A stretch of 17,131 nucleotides of DNA from Acetobacteraceae bacterium (GTDB taxonomy: Bacteria; Pseudomonadota; Alphaproteobacteria; Acetobacterales; Acetobacteraceae). The DNA lies in NCBI GenBank assembly GCA_947478535.1, contig CANJXD010000062.1:1-17131 (forward strand), written 5' to 3'. Position numbers and translations under genes: made by a program. This document shows, one piece after another, positions 7,300-13,702 of this stretch (position 1 is its first letter; the number at the start of each line of letters is the position of its first letter). The notes below the pieces were generated by a model. That model saw only the letters and a list, made by a program, of their open reading frames with translations, was not told where the DNA came from and searched no databases.

Positions 7300-7682
7300 C
7301 TGTCACATTCTCCAACCCCGCCGGCGTCCACGCTCCGGGGTCACGCTATTCCCACGCCGCACTCATCGAGGGGGCCGGCCAGCGACTGGTGATCTCGGGC
7401 CAGATCGGCGTGCGCCCGGATGGCAGCGTGGCGCCGCAGGGCGCGGACCAGATCACCCAGGCGCTGGCCAATCTCGGCGCCATCCTGGCTGCCCATGGCA
7501 TGGGGCCTGCGAACATCGTGAAGATGGGCGTCTTCCTGACCGACCGAGCCCTGATCGGGCCCTGGCGCGCGGAGCGGGAGAAGTTCCTCGGCACGCTCGC
7601 CCCCACCAGCACCCTGCTGGTCGTGGCCGGCCTCGCCGATCCTCGCTTTGTCTTCGAGGTGGAGGCGGAAGCCGTCGCCTGA
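7296..7682 (+). CDS. RidA family protein (YjgF/YER057c/UK114), divergent active site
   Basis: The 128-residue protein has the RidA fold pattern: LVISGQIGVRPDGSV near the N-terminus, QALANLGAILAAHGMGPANIVKMGVFLTD in the middle and FEVEAEAVA at the end. RidA proper is a trimeric enamine/imine deaminase that detoxifies 2-aminoacrylate. The key arginine of E. coli RidA (R105, in 'P-A-R') is replaced here: the aligned block reads PTSTLLVV, with Ser105 at that place, while the terminal Glu motif is kept. Subfamilies without this arginine are known and not expected to be imine deaminases. The start ATG 7296 overlaps the lipoprotein stop (ATGA), and AGGAG at 7281-7285 is ten bases upstream. The actual substrate is unknown. 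Confidence 0.9.
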   Translation: MTVTFSNPAGVHAPGSRYSHAALIEGAGQRLVISGQIGVRPDGSVAPQGADQITQALANLGAILAAHGMGPANIVKMGVFLTDRALIGPWRAEREKFLGTLAPTSTLLVVAGLADPRFVFEVEAEAVA

Positions 7683-7741
7683 ACGCATCCTGGCGTCGAT
7701 CCAGGGTTGATAACGGCGTCGTGAGGGGCTTCCCTTCTCCC

Positions 7742-9367
7742 ATGGATGCAAGCGCGCCGGTCCCCGCCGATACCCCGCCGAGCTCGCTGCTGCGGCGCGG
7801 CTGGAGCGCCGGAATGGCGTTCTGGCATCTCGGCAATCGCTTGCTGCTCGGCGTGTTGCCGGTCGTGCTGGGTGGCTTCGCCGTCCTGGTCGTGCTGCGC
7901 GAGGCGGCGCGCCAGCCGATCGAGGTCGCGGCGATTTCCGTCCCCGCCGCGCTGTCGGATACCGGCATGACCGGCGATGTGGTGGCGCTGCGGCTGCTCG
8001 ATGCCATCGAGGCCACCGCCCGCGCCGTGCACGCCGAGACGATGCAGCGCCCGCTGGCGGAGCTCGAGGGCTCGCAGCCCGACATCAACATCCCCGTCGC
8101 CGGCATTTCGCTCCGCTCCCTCGCCGCCGTCGTGCGCAACCTGCTCGGCTGGCCGGATCGCCGGGTGACCGGGGAGGTGGTGACGCAGGGCGATCAGCTC
8201 CGCCTGCGCCTTCGCCTCGCGGGCCATGGCGTGGTGGCGGAGGTGGATGCTCCTGCCAGCGAGGGCGCCGACGCGCTGCTGGCGCGTGGCGCGCCGGAGG
8301 TCTGGCGCGTTGTCTCCCCGCGTCTCTACGCCTGGCATGTCGCGGGTTCCGACATCGACCAGCGGGATATCCGGGACCGGCTGGCGTTGCTGCTGCGCCG
8401 CGCCGCCGATGGCGATACGGAAGCCACGATCACCTACCTCATCGCCCGGTCGCTGGTGCGGTCCGGCCAGGCGCGAGAAGCGCTGGCGCGGCTGGATGAC
8501 CTGGTGGCGCGGCGGCCCGACTATCCCGCCGGCCAATACGGCCGCGCCATGGCGCTGCGGGCGCTGGGCCGGGGGGAGGAGGCGCTGGCGGCACAGGGCA
8601 GGGGGTTGGCCCTCGACCCCGCCAGTGGTTGGGCGCACCTCGCCTCCGCGGAACTGCTGCGGGAGGCCGGGCGCCTGCCGGAGGCCCTGGCGGCGGCGCG
8701 GCGGGCGCAGGATCTGGATGATGATGACCGGCCGGGGCTGGTCGAGGAATCGACCGTGCTGCGCCTGATGGGCCAGATCGCCGCGGCCGCCGATGCCGCG
8801 CGACGGGCGCTGGCGCTGGACCCGCGCCACGCCCCGGCGCTGGCCGCGCTTGGCCATGTGCTGCTGGCGCAGGGGGAGGCCGTGCCGGCGCTGGCGGCCT
8901 TCGACCGGGCGCTGGCGATCACGCCGCGGCTGGCCGATGCCCATACCGGGCGCGGTTCGGTGCTGGCTGCCCTGGGCCGGACGCCGGAGGCGCTGGAGGC
9001 GCTGGGGCGGGCCATCGCCCTGGATGAGGTGGATCACCGCCCGCACGAAATGCGGGGCGAGGTGCTGCGGGGGTTGCAGCAATGGGCGGAAGCGGTGGAG
9101 GCCTTCGAACAGGCGCTGACGCTGGCGCCGGACCGGCCCGCGCTGCACCTTGGCCGCGCCGTATCGCTGTTGCAGCTGGCACGCGGGCAGGATGCGCTGG
9201 AGGCGCTGCGAAAGGCGCAATCCCTGGGGATGAACGACCAGACCGTGGCCAGCCTGATCGCGGAAGCAGAGGCCCAGATGGCCCAAGGGGTTGCCCAGGG
9301 GGTGGCCCCGGGGGTGCCGGCGGGGGTGCCGCCCGGCCAGGCCGCGCCATCACTGCCCCGGCCCTAA
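7742..9367 (+). CDS. Membrane-anchored TPR protein with an uncharacterised N-terminal domain
   Basis: The 541-residue protein has one membrane segment at about residues 32-52 (LLLGVLPVVLGGFAVLVVL) after a basic N-terminus, suggesting that the rest is periplasmic. Residues 60-215 form a domain I cannot name, with 'ISVPAAL...GMTGDVVALRLLDAI' and 'INIPVAGISLRSLAAVVRNLLG...VTGEV' blocks; similar domains precede TPRs in other proteobacterial proteins. Residues 230-499 hold about eight tetratricopeptide repeats of 34 residues (e.g. ALAALGHVLLAQGEAVPALA), a protein-interaction scaffold. The tail is low complexity, built of G-V-x-x-G-V and G-V-P-x-G-V steps. Start ATG 7742 is preferred; GTG 7721 would add seven residues, and the purine run AGGGG (7724-7728) lies between. 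Its function is not deducible from the context. Confidence 0.85.
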   Translation: MDASAPVPADTPPSSLLRRGWSAGMAFWHLGNRLLLGVLPVVLGGFAVLVVLREAARQPIEVAAISVPAALSDTGMTGDVVALRLLDAIEATARAVHAETMQRPLAELEGSQPDINIPVAGISLRSLAAVVRNLLGWPDRRVTGEVVTQGDQLRLRLRLAGHGVVAEVDAPASEGADALLARGAPEVWRVVSPRLYAWHVAGSDIDQRDIRDRLALLLRRAADGDTEATITYLIARSLVRSGQAREALARLDDLVARRPDYPAGQYGRAMALRALGRGEEALAAQGRGLALDPASGWAHLASAELLREAGRLPEALAAARRAQDLDDDDRPGLVEESTVLRLMGQIAAAADAARRALALDPRHAPALAALGHVLLAQGEAVPALAAFDRALAITPRLADAHTGRGSVLAALGRTPEALEALGRAIALDEVDHRPHEMRGEVLRGLQQWAEAVEAFEQALTLAPDRPALHLGRAVSLLQLARGQDALEALRKAQSLGMNDQTVASLIAEAEAQMAQGVAQGVAPGVPAGVPPGQAAPSLPRP

Positions 9368-9376
9368 GGCCGGGGC
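9355..9376. terminator. Perfect hairpin between convergent TPR gene and folE
   Basis: GCCCCGGCC (9355-9363) and GGCCGGGGC (9368-9376) form nine perfect base pairs around a CTAA loop (9364-9367). The TAA stop of the TPR gene is in the loop. No T-run follows on either strand, so it is a possible bidirectional transcription stop or an mRNA 3'-end stabiliser rather than a classic intrinsic terminator. Confidence 0.5.
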
Positions 9377-9387
9377 GGTGACGGAAA

Positions 9388-10035
9388 CTACCCCTCCGCG
9401 CCGAGGCGGGGGGAGCCGATCATCGCCAGGAATTCGCGCCGCGTGGAGGCATCGTCCCGGAAGGCGCCGAGCATCCGCGACGTCACCATGGACACGCCCG
9501 GCTTGTGGATGCCGCGCGTCGTCATGCACTGGTGCTGCGCCTCGATCACCACGGCGACGCCCTTGGGCTTCAGCACGGACTCGATCGTGTTCGCCACCTG
9601 CGCTGTCAGCTTCTCCTGGATCTGCAGGCGCTTGGCATAGGCTTCCATCACCCGGGCGAGCTTGGAGATGCCGACGACACGGCCATCCGGGATATAGGCG
9701 ATGTGGGCCCGGCCGATGATCGGCACCAGATGGTGCTCGCAATGGGATTCGAGGCGGATATCCCGCAGCACGACCATCTCGTCATAGCCGTCCGTCTCCT
9801 CGAAGGAACGGGCGAGCAGTTCGACCGGGTCGACCTCATACCCCGCGAAGAATTCCTCATAGGCGCGGGCGACGCGGGAGGGGGTATCGACCAGGCCCTC
9901 CCGGTCGGGGTCGTCGCCGGCCCACATCAGCAATGTGCGGACCGCGGCCTCGGCCTCGGCGCGGGATGGGCGCGCGGCGGCCGTGGCGGACGCTTCGGCG
10001 CGGCTATGGGCGGGGGTCTGGATGTTCACGATCAT
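9388..10035 (-). CDS. folE: GTP cyclohydrolase I
   Basis: This 215-residue cytoplasmic enzyme converts GTP to 7,8-dihydroneopterin triphosphate, the first step to tetrahydrofolate and also to queuosine. Zinc ligands are Cys99 and His102 in SHCEHHLVP and Cys170 in [15 protein letters not shown]; the 71-residue spacing between the two cysteines matches E. coli FolE (C110/C181). The blocks [23 protein letters not shown] and [17 protein letters not shown] are also family-typical. The first 25 residues are Ala/Ser-rich and variable. The start at 10035 has an AGGAA ribosome site on the minus strand a few bases upstream. The 167-base leader before it is rich in hairpins and may be a folate-sensing riboswitch. 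It lies downstream of the CinA-N gene on the same strand. Confidence 0.96.
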   Translation of the reverse strand: MIVNIQTPAHSRAEASATAAARPSRAEAEAAVRTLLMWAGDDPDREGLVDTPSRVARAYEEFFAGYEVDPVELLARSFEETDGYDEMVVLRDIRLESHCEHHLVPIIGRAHIAYIPDGRVVGISKLARVMEAYAKRLQIQEKLTAQVANTIESVLKPKGVAVVIEAQHQCMTTRGIHKPGVSMVTSRMLGAFRDDASTRREFLAMIGSPRLGAEG

Positions 10036-10110
10036 GGTTCCTGTGCGGTAGCCACCGCGTCGTTCCTGCTGCCATGGCCACCACGGTCTTCTGCGTCACC
10101 GGGGTGCCAC

Positions 10111-10157
10111 TGCGCCTTCCTCTGGACTCCCAGATGGGGGTGGCCCTGGAAGGCGCA
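10111..10157 (-). promoter_or_regulatory. Structured folE leader, candidate THF-II (folE-motif) riboswitch
   Basis: On the minus strand, TGCGCCTTCC pairs perfectly with GGAAGGCGCA (10 bp; plus-strand 10148-10157 and 10111-10120). Inside, TCTGG and CCAGA (plus 10121-10125 and 10130-10134) make a second stem with a four-base loop, leaving a 13-base strand CAGGG-rich bulge on one side. The GGCGCA arm can alternatively pair with TGCGCC at 10162-10167, so two states exclude each other. A class of tetrahydrofolate riboswitch (THF-II) is known from alphaproteobacterial folE leaders; the location fits, but I could not check the consensus. A further stem (GCGGT/ACCGC, plus 10045-10058) lies next to the ribosome site. 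Confidence 0.45.
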
Positions 10158-10202
10158 AGCATGCGCCGCGCGGGGCTGCCCTGCTGGCATGCGATCCCTC
10201 GC

Positions 10203-10964
10203 TCACACCGGGGGTTCGCCCTGGATGGGCTGGCTGCCCACCGCGCGCAGCAGCATGGTGATGGCCTGGGCGGCGGCATAGACCGCTGCCGTGTCGTTGC
10301 CCTTGGCCACCAGCGCCACTCCCCCGCCACCCATGCGGTAGTAGGGATAGCTCCCGATATCGAGGTCCGGCCAGCGGGCCTGGATATCTGCCAGCCCCTC
10401 CGCGATCCGCCCCTCCATCACGCCGTTGGCATGCACGGTGCGGGAGGTGATGGGCGGGCCGCCATGCAGGGTCGGCGCGAGGGCCTCGAACATCGCCTGC
10501 ATGATGCGCGGCACACCGGCCATGACATGGACGTTATCCATGCTGAAGCCTGGCGCGATGGAGATCGCGTTGTCGATCAGCGCCGCGCCGCGCGGCATGG
10601 TGCCCATGCGCTGGCGGGCGGCGTTGAACTCGCCGGGCTTGTAGTGGCGTTCCAGCCGGCCCCAGGCCTCGGGGTGCGGCTCCCAAGGCACGCCGAAGGC
10701 GGCGGCGATACATTCGCTGGTGATGTCGTCATGCGTCGGACCGATGCCGCCGGTGGTGAAGACGTGGTCGTAATTGCGGCGCACCTCGTTCAGCGTCGCG
10801 ACGATGGTCTCCTTCACGTCGGGGATGACCCGCACTTCGCGCAGCGGGATGCCGATCTCCCCCAGCCGGGTCGCCAGGAACTTGATGTTGGCGTCCTGCG
10901 TGCGGCCGGACAGCACCTCGTTGCCGATCACGAGCAGACAGGCGGTGGGATTGGCGTCGGTCAT
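10203..10964 (-). CDS. CinA N-terminal-type molybdopterin-binding domain protein
   Basis: The 253-residue protein matches the CinA N-terminal (MoCF_biosynth, COG1058) domain. It begins ACLLVIGNEVLSGRTQDAN (G14-N26), with the binding loop TTGGIGPTHDD at residues 70-80. Members of this family bind nucleotide-like ligands and some act as pyrophosphatases on ADP-ribose or CoA; the true molybdopterin role is an old annotation by similarity to MoeA/MogA. It lacks the C-terminal nicotinamide-nucleotide amidase domain of full-length CinA (about 400 residues). ATG 10964 was chosen because GAGGA (plus 10974-10978) is nine bases upstream on the minus strand. It is probably transcribed with the upstream threonylcarbamoyl-AMP synthase across a 137-base spacer. 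Confidence 0.88.
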   Translation of the reverse strand: MTDANPTACLLVIGNEVLSGRTQDANIKFLATRLGEIGIPLREVRVIPDVKETIVATLNEVRRNYDHVFTTGGIGPTHDDITSECIAAAFGVPWEPHPEAWGRLERHYKPGEFNAARQRMGTMPRGAALIDNAISIAPGFSMDNVHVMAGVPRIMQAMFEALAPTLHGGPPITSRTVHANGVMEGRIAEGLADIQARWPDLDIGSYPYYRMGGGGVALVAKGNDTAAVYAAAQAITMLLRAVGSQPIQGEPPV

Positions 10965-10984
10965 CAGGCGTCGTCCTCGTCGGT

Positions 10985-11023
10985 CCCCGGAGATATCCCC
11001 GGTGGGGTCCCCTTCGGGGGGAT
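10985..11023 (-). other. Nested hairpins in the spacer between the tsaC/sua5-type and CinA-N genes
   Basis: The spacer holds several short alternating C4 and G4 runs that can pair in more than one way: ATCCCC (10995-11000) with GGGGAT (11018-11023), TCCCC with GGGGA around a TTC loop near 11009-11021, and CCCCGG (10985-10990) with neighbouring complementary runs. No T-run follows on the minus strand. It could be a processing or attenuating structure inside the minus-strand operon. The spacer also contains a 40-codon open frame (10964-11086), reported as a finding and not called as a gene. Confidence 0.35.
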
Positions 11024-11101
11024 TAGGTGCCGGGCGCCCGCGCCGAGGCAAGGGGCGAAGATGCGCCGCTCTGCCAATGCGCCCATTCCCGTGGCGCGGC
11101 G

Positions 11102-12073
11102 CTACGCCCTGGGCGCGGCGGCGCGGGACAGCCGATCCTGGATCGCCTCGCCCAGCCCCTCCGCCGGGATGGACATGGCGGCGATGCCAATCAGCCCGAG
11201 GCGAGCGCCTTCCGCATCCAGCCAGCGCAGCCCGGCGAACAGCCGCGCCGCCGCCTCCTTCAGGTCCGCATGCGGAGAAATGTTCCACAGCGCGCCGGCA
11301 CCCGGCAGCGGCCGTGGGCCAAAGGCCAGCAGCGCCTCCCCCGGCATCACGGCCCGGGCATCCAGCCGCACCGGCAGGTGCGGCGCGTAGTGGGACAGCA
11401 TCAGGCCGGGGCTGCGCAGTGTCCGCGTTGCGGCGGCGGCGGCGAGGGGCAGGGCGCGGCCGATCCGGCCGATCACCGCCTCGATCTCCGCCGCGGTGAC
11501 GCCGCCCGGACGCAGCAGCACGGGGCCGCCGGCGGAAAGGTCCAGCACCGTGCTTTCCACCCCTACCGCGCTGTCGCCGCCTTCCAGCACGGCAGCGATC
11601 CGGCCCGAAAGCCCGGCCAGCACATGCGCGGCGGTGGTCGGGCTGACTTCCCCGGATCGGTTGGCCGAGGGTGCCGCGACCGGCGTGCCCGCGGCCCGCA
11701 GCAGCGCCAGCGCCTGCGGGTGGGCGGGCACGCGCACCGCCAGCGTATCCAGCCCCGCCCCAGCCAGCAGGTCGATCCGTGAGGCCGCGCGGCGCGGCAG
11801 CACCATGGTCAGCGGTCCCGGCCAGAAGCGGGCGGCCAGCGCGCGGGCGCGGTCATCCGGCACCACCTCCCGAAACGCCGCTTCGGCATCGGGGAAATGG
11901 GCGATCAACGGGTTGAAATGCGGGCGGCCCTTCGCCTCGAAGATCGCGGCGACGGCGCGGCCATTCGTGGCATCGGCGCCGAGGCCATAGACCGTCTCGG
12001 TGGCGAAGCCCACGAGTTCCCCGGCCCGCAGCAGCCGCGCCGCCGCATCGACATCATGCAGGAGGATCGTCAT
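11102..12073 (-). CDS. L-threonylcarbamoyladenylate synthase (Sua5/YciO/YrdC family, long form)
   Basis: The enzyme makes threonylcarbamoyl-AMP from threonine, bicarbonate and ATP, the first step of t6A37 formation on ANN-decoding tRNAs, in the cytoplasm. The 323-residue protein has the YrdC domain with TETVYGLGADA (residues 25-35), KGRPHFNPLIAH (48-59), FWPGPLTMVLP, PSANRSGEVSPT (135-146), GVESTVLD (171-178) and RPGG. A C-terminal Sua5 domain follows a linker with SPGLMLSHYAPHLPV (221-235), so this is the Sua5 form, longer than the TsaC form of about 190 residues. I chose ATG 12073 over a GTG seven codons upstream because MTILLHD is the usual N-terminal context. It is divergent from pepA, with 110 bases between the starts. 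Confidence 0.95.
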   Translation of the reverse strand: MTILLHDVDAAARLLRAGELVGFATETVYGLGADATNGRAVAAIFEAKGRPHFNPLIAHFPDAEAAFREVVPDDRARALAARFWPGPLTMVLPRRAASRIDLLAGAGLDTLAVRVPAHPQALALLRAAGTPVAAPSANRSGEVSPTTAAHVLAGLSGRIAAVLEGGDSAVGVESTVLDLSAGGPVLLRPGGVTAAEIEAVIGRIGRALPLAAAAATRTLRSPGLMLSHYAPHLPVRLDARAVMPGEALLAFGPRPLPGAGALWNISPHADLKEAAARLFAGLRWLDAEGARLGLIGIAAMSIPAEGLGEAIQDRLSRAAAPRA

Positions 12074-12120
12074 CCCCGGCCTGTAGCGGCGCACCCGGAC
12101 GCGCGAAAGCCCGTCCCTGA

Positions 12121-12149
12121 TTGCGTCCCCCCGCGGGGCAGGTGATAGG
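12121..12149 (+). promoter_or_regulatory. Candidate promoter of pepA with palindromic spacer
   Basis: TTGCGT (12121-12126) and GATAGG (12144-12149) are 17 bases apart, a plausible sigma-70 arrangement in this GC-rich genome. The spacer holds the perfect palindrome CCCCGCGGGG (12129-12138), which could be an operator or chance. A similar GATAGG -10 candidate precedes the amidase gene. Confidence 0.45.
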
Positions 12150-12183
12150 CTGTGGCCACCAAGCCAGAGCGGATGCCAGCCCC

Positions 12184-13674
12184 ATGCCCGACATCGCCTT
12201 CGTCAAGCCTGCCCTGCCCCGAAGCGGCACGCTGGTCCTGCCGGTGGCGGAGGGTGAGGGACTGCCGGCCGGCCTGGCCACGGCGGCGGATGCGGAGGCC
12301 GGCGGCGCCCTCACCCGCGCGCTGGAAGCGGCCGCCTTCAAGGGGCGGAAGGGCCAGGTGACAACGCTGTGGGCGCCGGGCGGTGGCTTCGCCAAGGTGG
12401 TCGCGGTCGGGCTTGGCAAGGCCGCGGACCTGTCGGCCGAGACGGCGGAGGCCGCCGGCGGGGCGCTGATCCCGGCGCTCGCCCAGGACCGGGAAGCGAC
12501 CGTCGCGGCCGATGCGCTGCCGCCGGGGCTCGCCGCCTCGCTCGGCATGGGCGCGCTGCTGCGGGCCTGGCGCTTCGACCGCTACCGGACGAAGGAGAAG
12601 GAGGAGGACAAGCCGAAGCTCGAACGCCTCGCCATCGCCACCGCGGAGACGACGGTCGCCAAGCAGGCCTTCGCGCCGATGCGCGCCGTGGCCGATGGCG
12701 TCTTCCTGACGCGTGAGCTGGTCAGCGAGCCACCCAACGTGCTGCACCCCATCGAATTCGCCGAACGCTGCCGGGCGCTGGAAAAGCTGGGGCTGGAGGT
12801 CGAGGTGCTGGGCCTTCGGGAGCTGAAAAAGCTCGGCTTCGGGGCGATGATCGGCGTGGCGCAGGGCAGCCAGCATGAACCCCGCATGGTGGTGATGCAG
12901 TGGAAGGGCGCGCCGAAATCCCGCAAGGCCGGCGCGACGCCCGCCAAGCCGCTGGCCTTCATCGGCAAGGGCGTCACCTTCGACACCGGCGGCATCTCCA
13001 TCAAGCCCGCCGGCGGGATGGAGGACATGAAGTGGGATATGGCCGGCGCCGGGACCGTGGTGGGGCTCATGGCCGCGCTGGCCGGGCGCAAGGCGAAGTG
13101 CGACGTGGTGGGCATCGTCGGCCTGGTGGAGAACATGCCCTCCGGCACCGCGCAGCGGCCGGGCGATGTCGTGACCAGCTATTCCGGCCAGACGATCGAG
13201 GTGATCAACACGGATGCCGAGGGCCGGCTCGTGCTCGCCGATGTGCTCTGGTACTGCCAGGAGCGCTTCGACCCCCGCTGCATGATCGACCTGGCGACGC
13301 TGACCGGCGCCATCATCATCGCCCTGGGCCATGAACATGCCGGGCTGTTCAGCAATGACGACGCGCTGGCGCAATCCATCATCGCCGCCGGCAAGGCGGT
13401 GGGCGAACAGGCGTGGCGGATGCCGCTGGGCGAGGCCTATGACAAGCAGATCAAGTCCGACATCGCCGATATGAAGAATGTCGGCGGGCGGCCCGGCGGT
13501 TCGATCACCGCCGCGCAGTTCATCCAGCGCTTCGTCAACGGCAAACCCTGGGCGCATCTCGACATCGCCGGCACGGCCTGGAGCAGCAAGGACCAGCCGA
13601 CGATACCGAAGGGTGCGACGGCCTATGGCGTGCGGATGCTGGACCGGCTGGTGACGGAGATGGGCGAGGGGTGA
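12184..13674 (+). CDS. pepA: Leucyl aminopeptidase (M17), first copy
   Basis: The 496-residue cytoplasmic zinc/manganese exopeptidase removes N-terminal residues from peptides and normally forms a hexamer. The C-terminal catalytic domain is complete: K262 and D267 in GKGVTFDTGG, D285 in KWDMAG, and NTDAEGRL with D344, E346 and R348. The spacings 267-285 (18) and 285-344 (59) equal those of E. coli PepA. IADMKNVGG near the end completes the active site region. The N-terminal non-catalytic domain (residues 1-170) ends with AWRFDRYRT. The start ATG 12184 has only a weak ribosome site, but no better in-frame ATG is close and the N-terminus fits the family. A second, divergent M17 gene follows after 28 bases. 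Confidence 0.97.
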   Translation: MPDIAFVKPALPRSGTLVLPVAEGEGLPAGLATAADAEAGGALTRALEAAAFKGRKGQVTTLWAPGGGFAKVVAVGLGKAADLSAETAEAAGGALIPALAQDREATVAADALPPGLAASLGMGALLRAWRFDRYRTKEKEEDKPKLERLAIATAETTVAKQAFAPMRAVADGVFLTRELVSEPPNVLHPIEFAERCRALEKLGLEVEVLGLRELKKLGFGAMIGVAQGSQHEPRMVVMQWKGAPKSRKAGATPAKPLAFIGKGVTFDTGGISIKPAGGMEDMKWDMAGAGTVVGLMAALAGRKAKCDVVGIVGLVENMPSGTAQRPGDVVTSYSGQTIEVINTDAEGRLVLADVLWYCQERFDPRCMIDLATLTGAIIIALGHEHAGLFSNDDALAQSIIAAGKAVGEQAWRMPLGEAYDKQIKSDIADMKNVGGRPGGSITAAQFIQRFVNGKPWAHLDIAGTAWSSKDQPTIPKGATAYGVRMLDRLVTEMGEG

Positions 13675-13702
13675 GGCGCCCGGGCCCCTCGGGCCTGCCA
13701 AC

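Noticed and set aside
8429..9238. TPR-coding DNA as a CRISPR or DNA repeat array
   Set aside because: The periodicity is in the protein (34 residues), with nucleotide identity too low and no constant spacers.
7346..9286. Minus-strand open frame of 646 codons opposite the RidA-like and TPR genes
   Set aside because: The plus-strand TPR periodicity and RidA motifs are unmistakable; the antisense product shows only Arg/Gln/Gly-rich repeats that mirror the TPR repeats.
9933..11390. Plus-strand open frame of 485 codons over folE, the CinA-N gene and the sua5 3' end
   Set aside because: Its opposite strand holds complete folE and CinA-N genes with all motifs and ribosome sites.
13666..13690. Hairpin GAGGGG/CCCCTC around the pepA stop as a terminator
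   Set aside because: Six base pairs without a T-run between closely spaced same-strand genes; weak and easily due to GC-rich chance.
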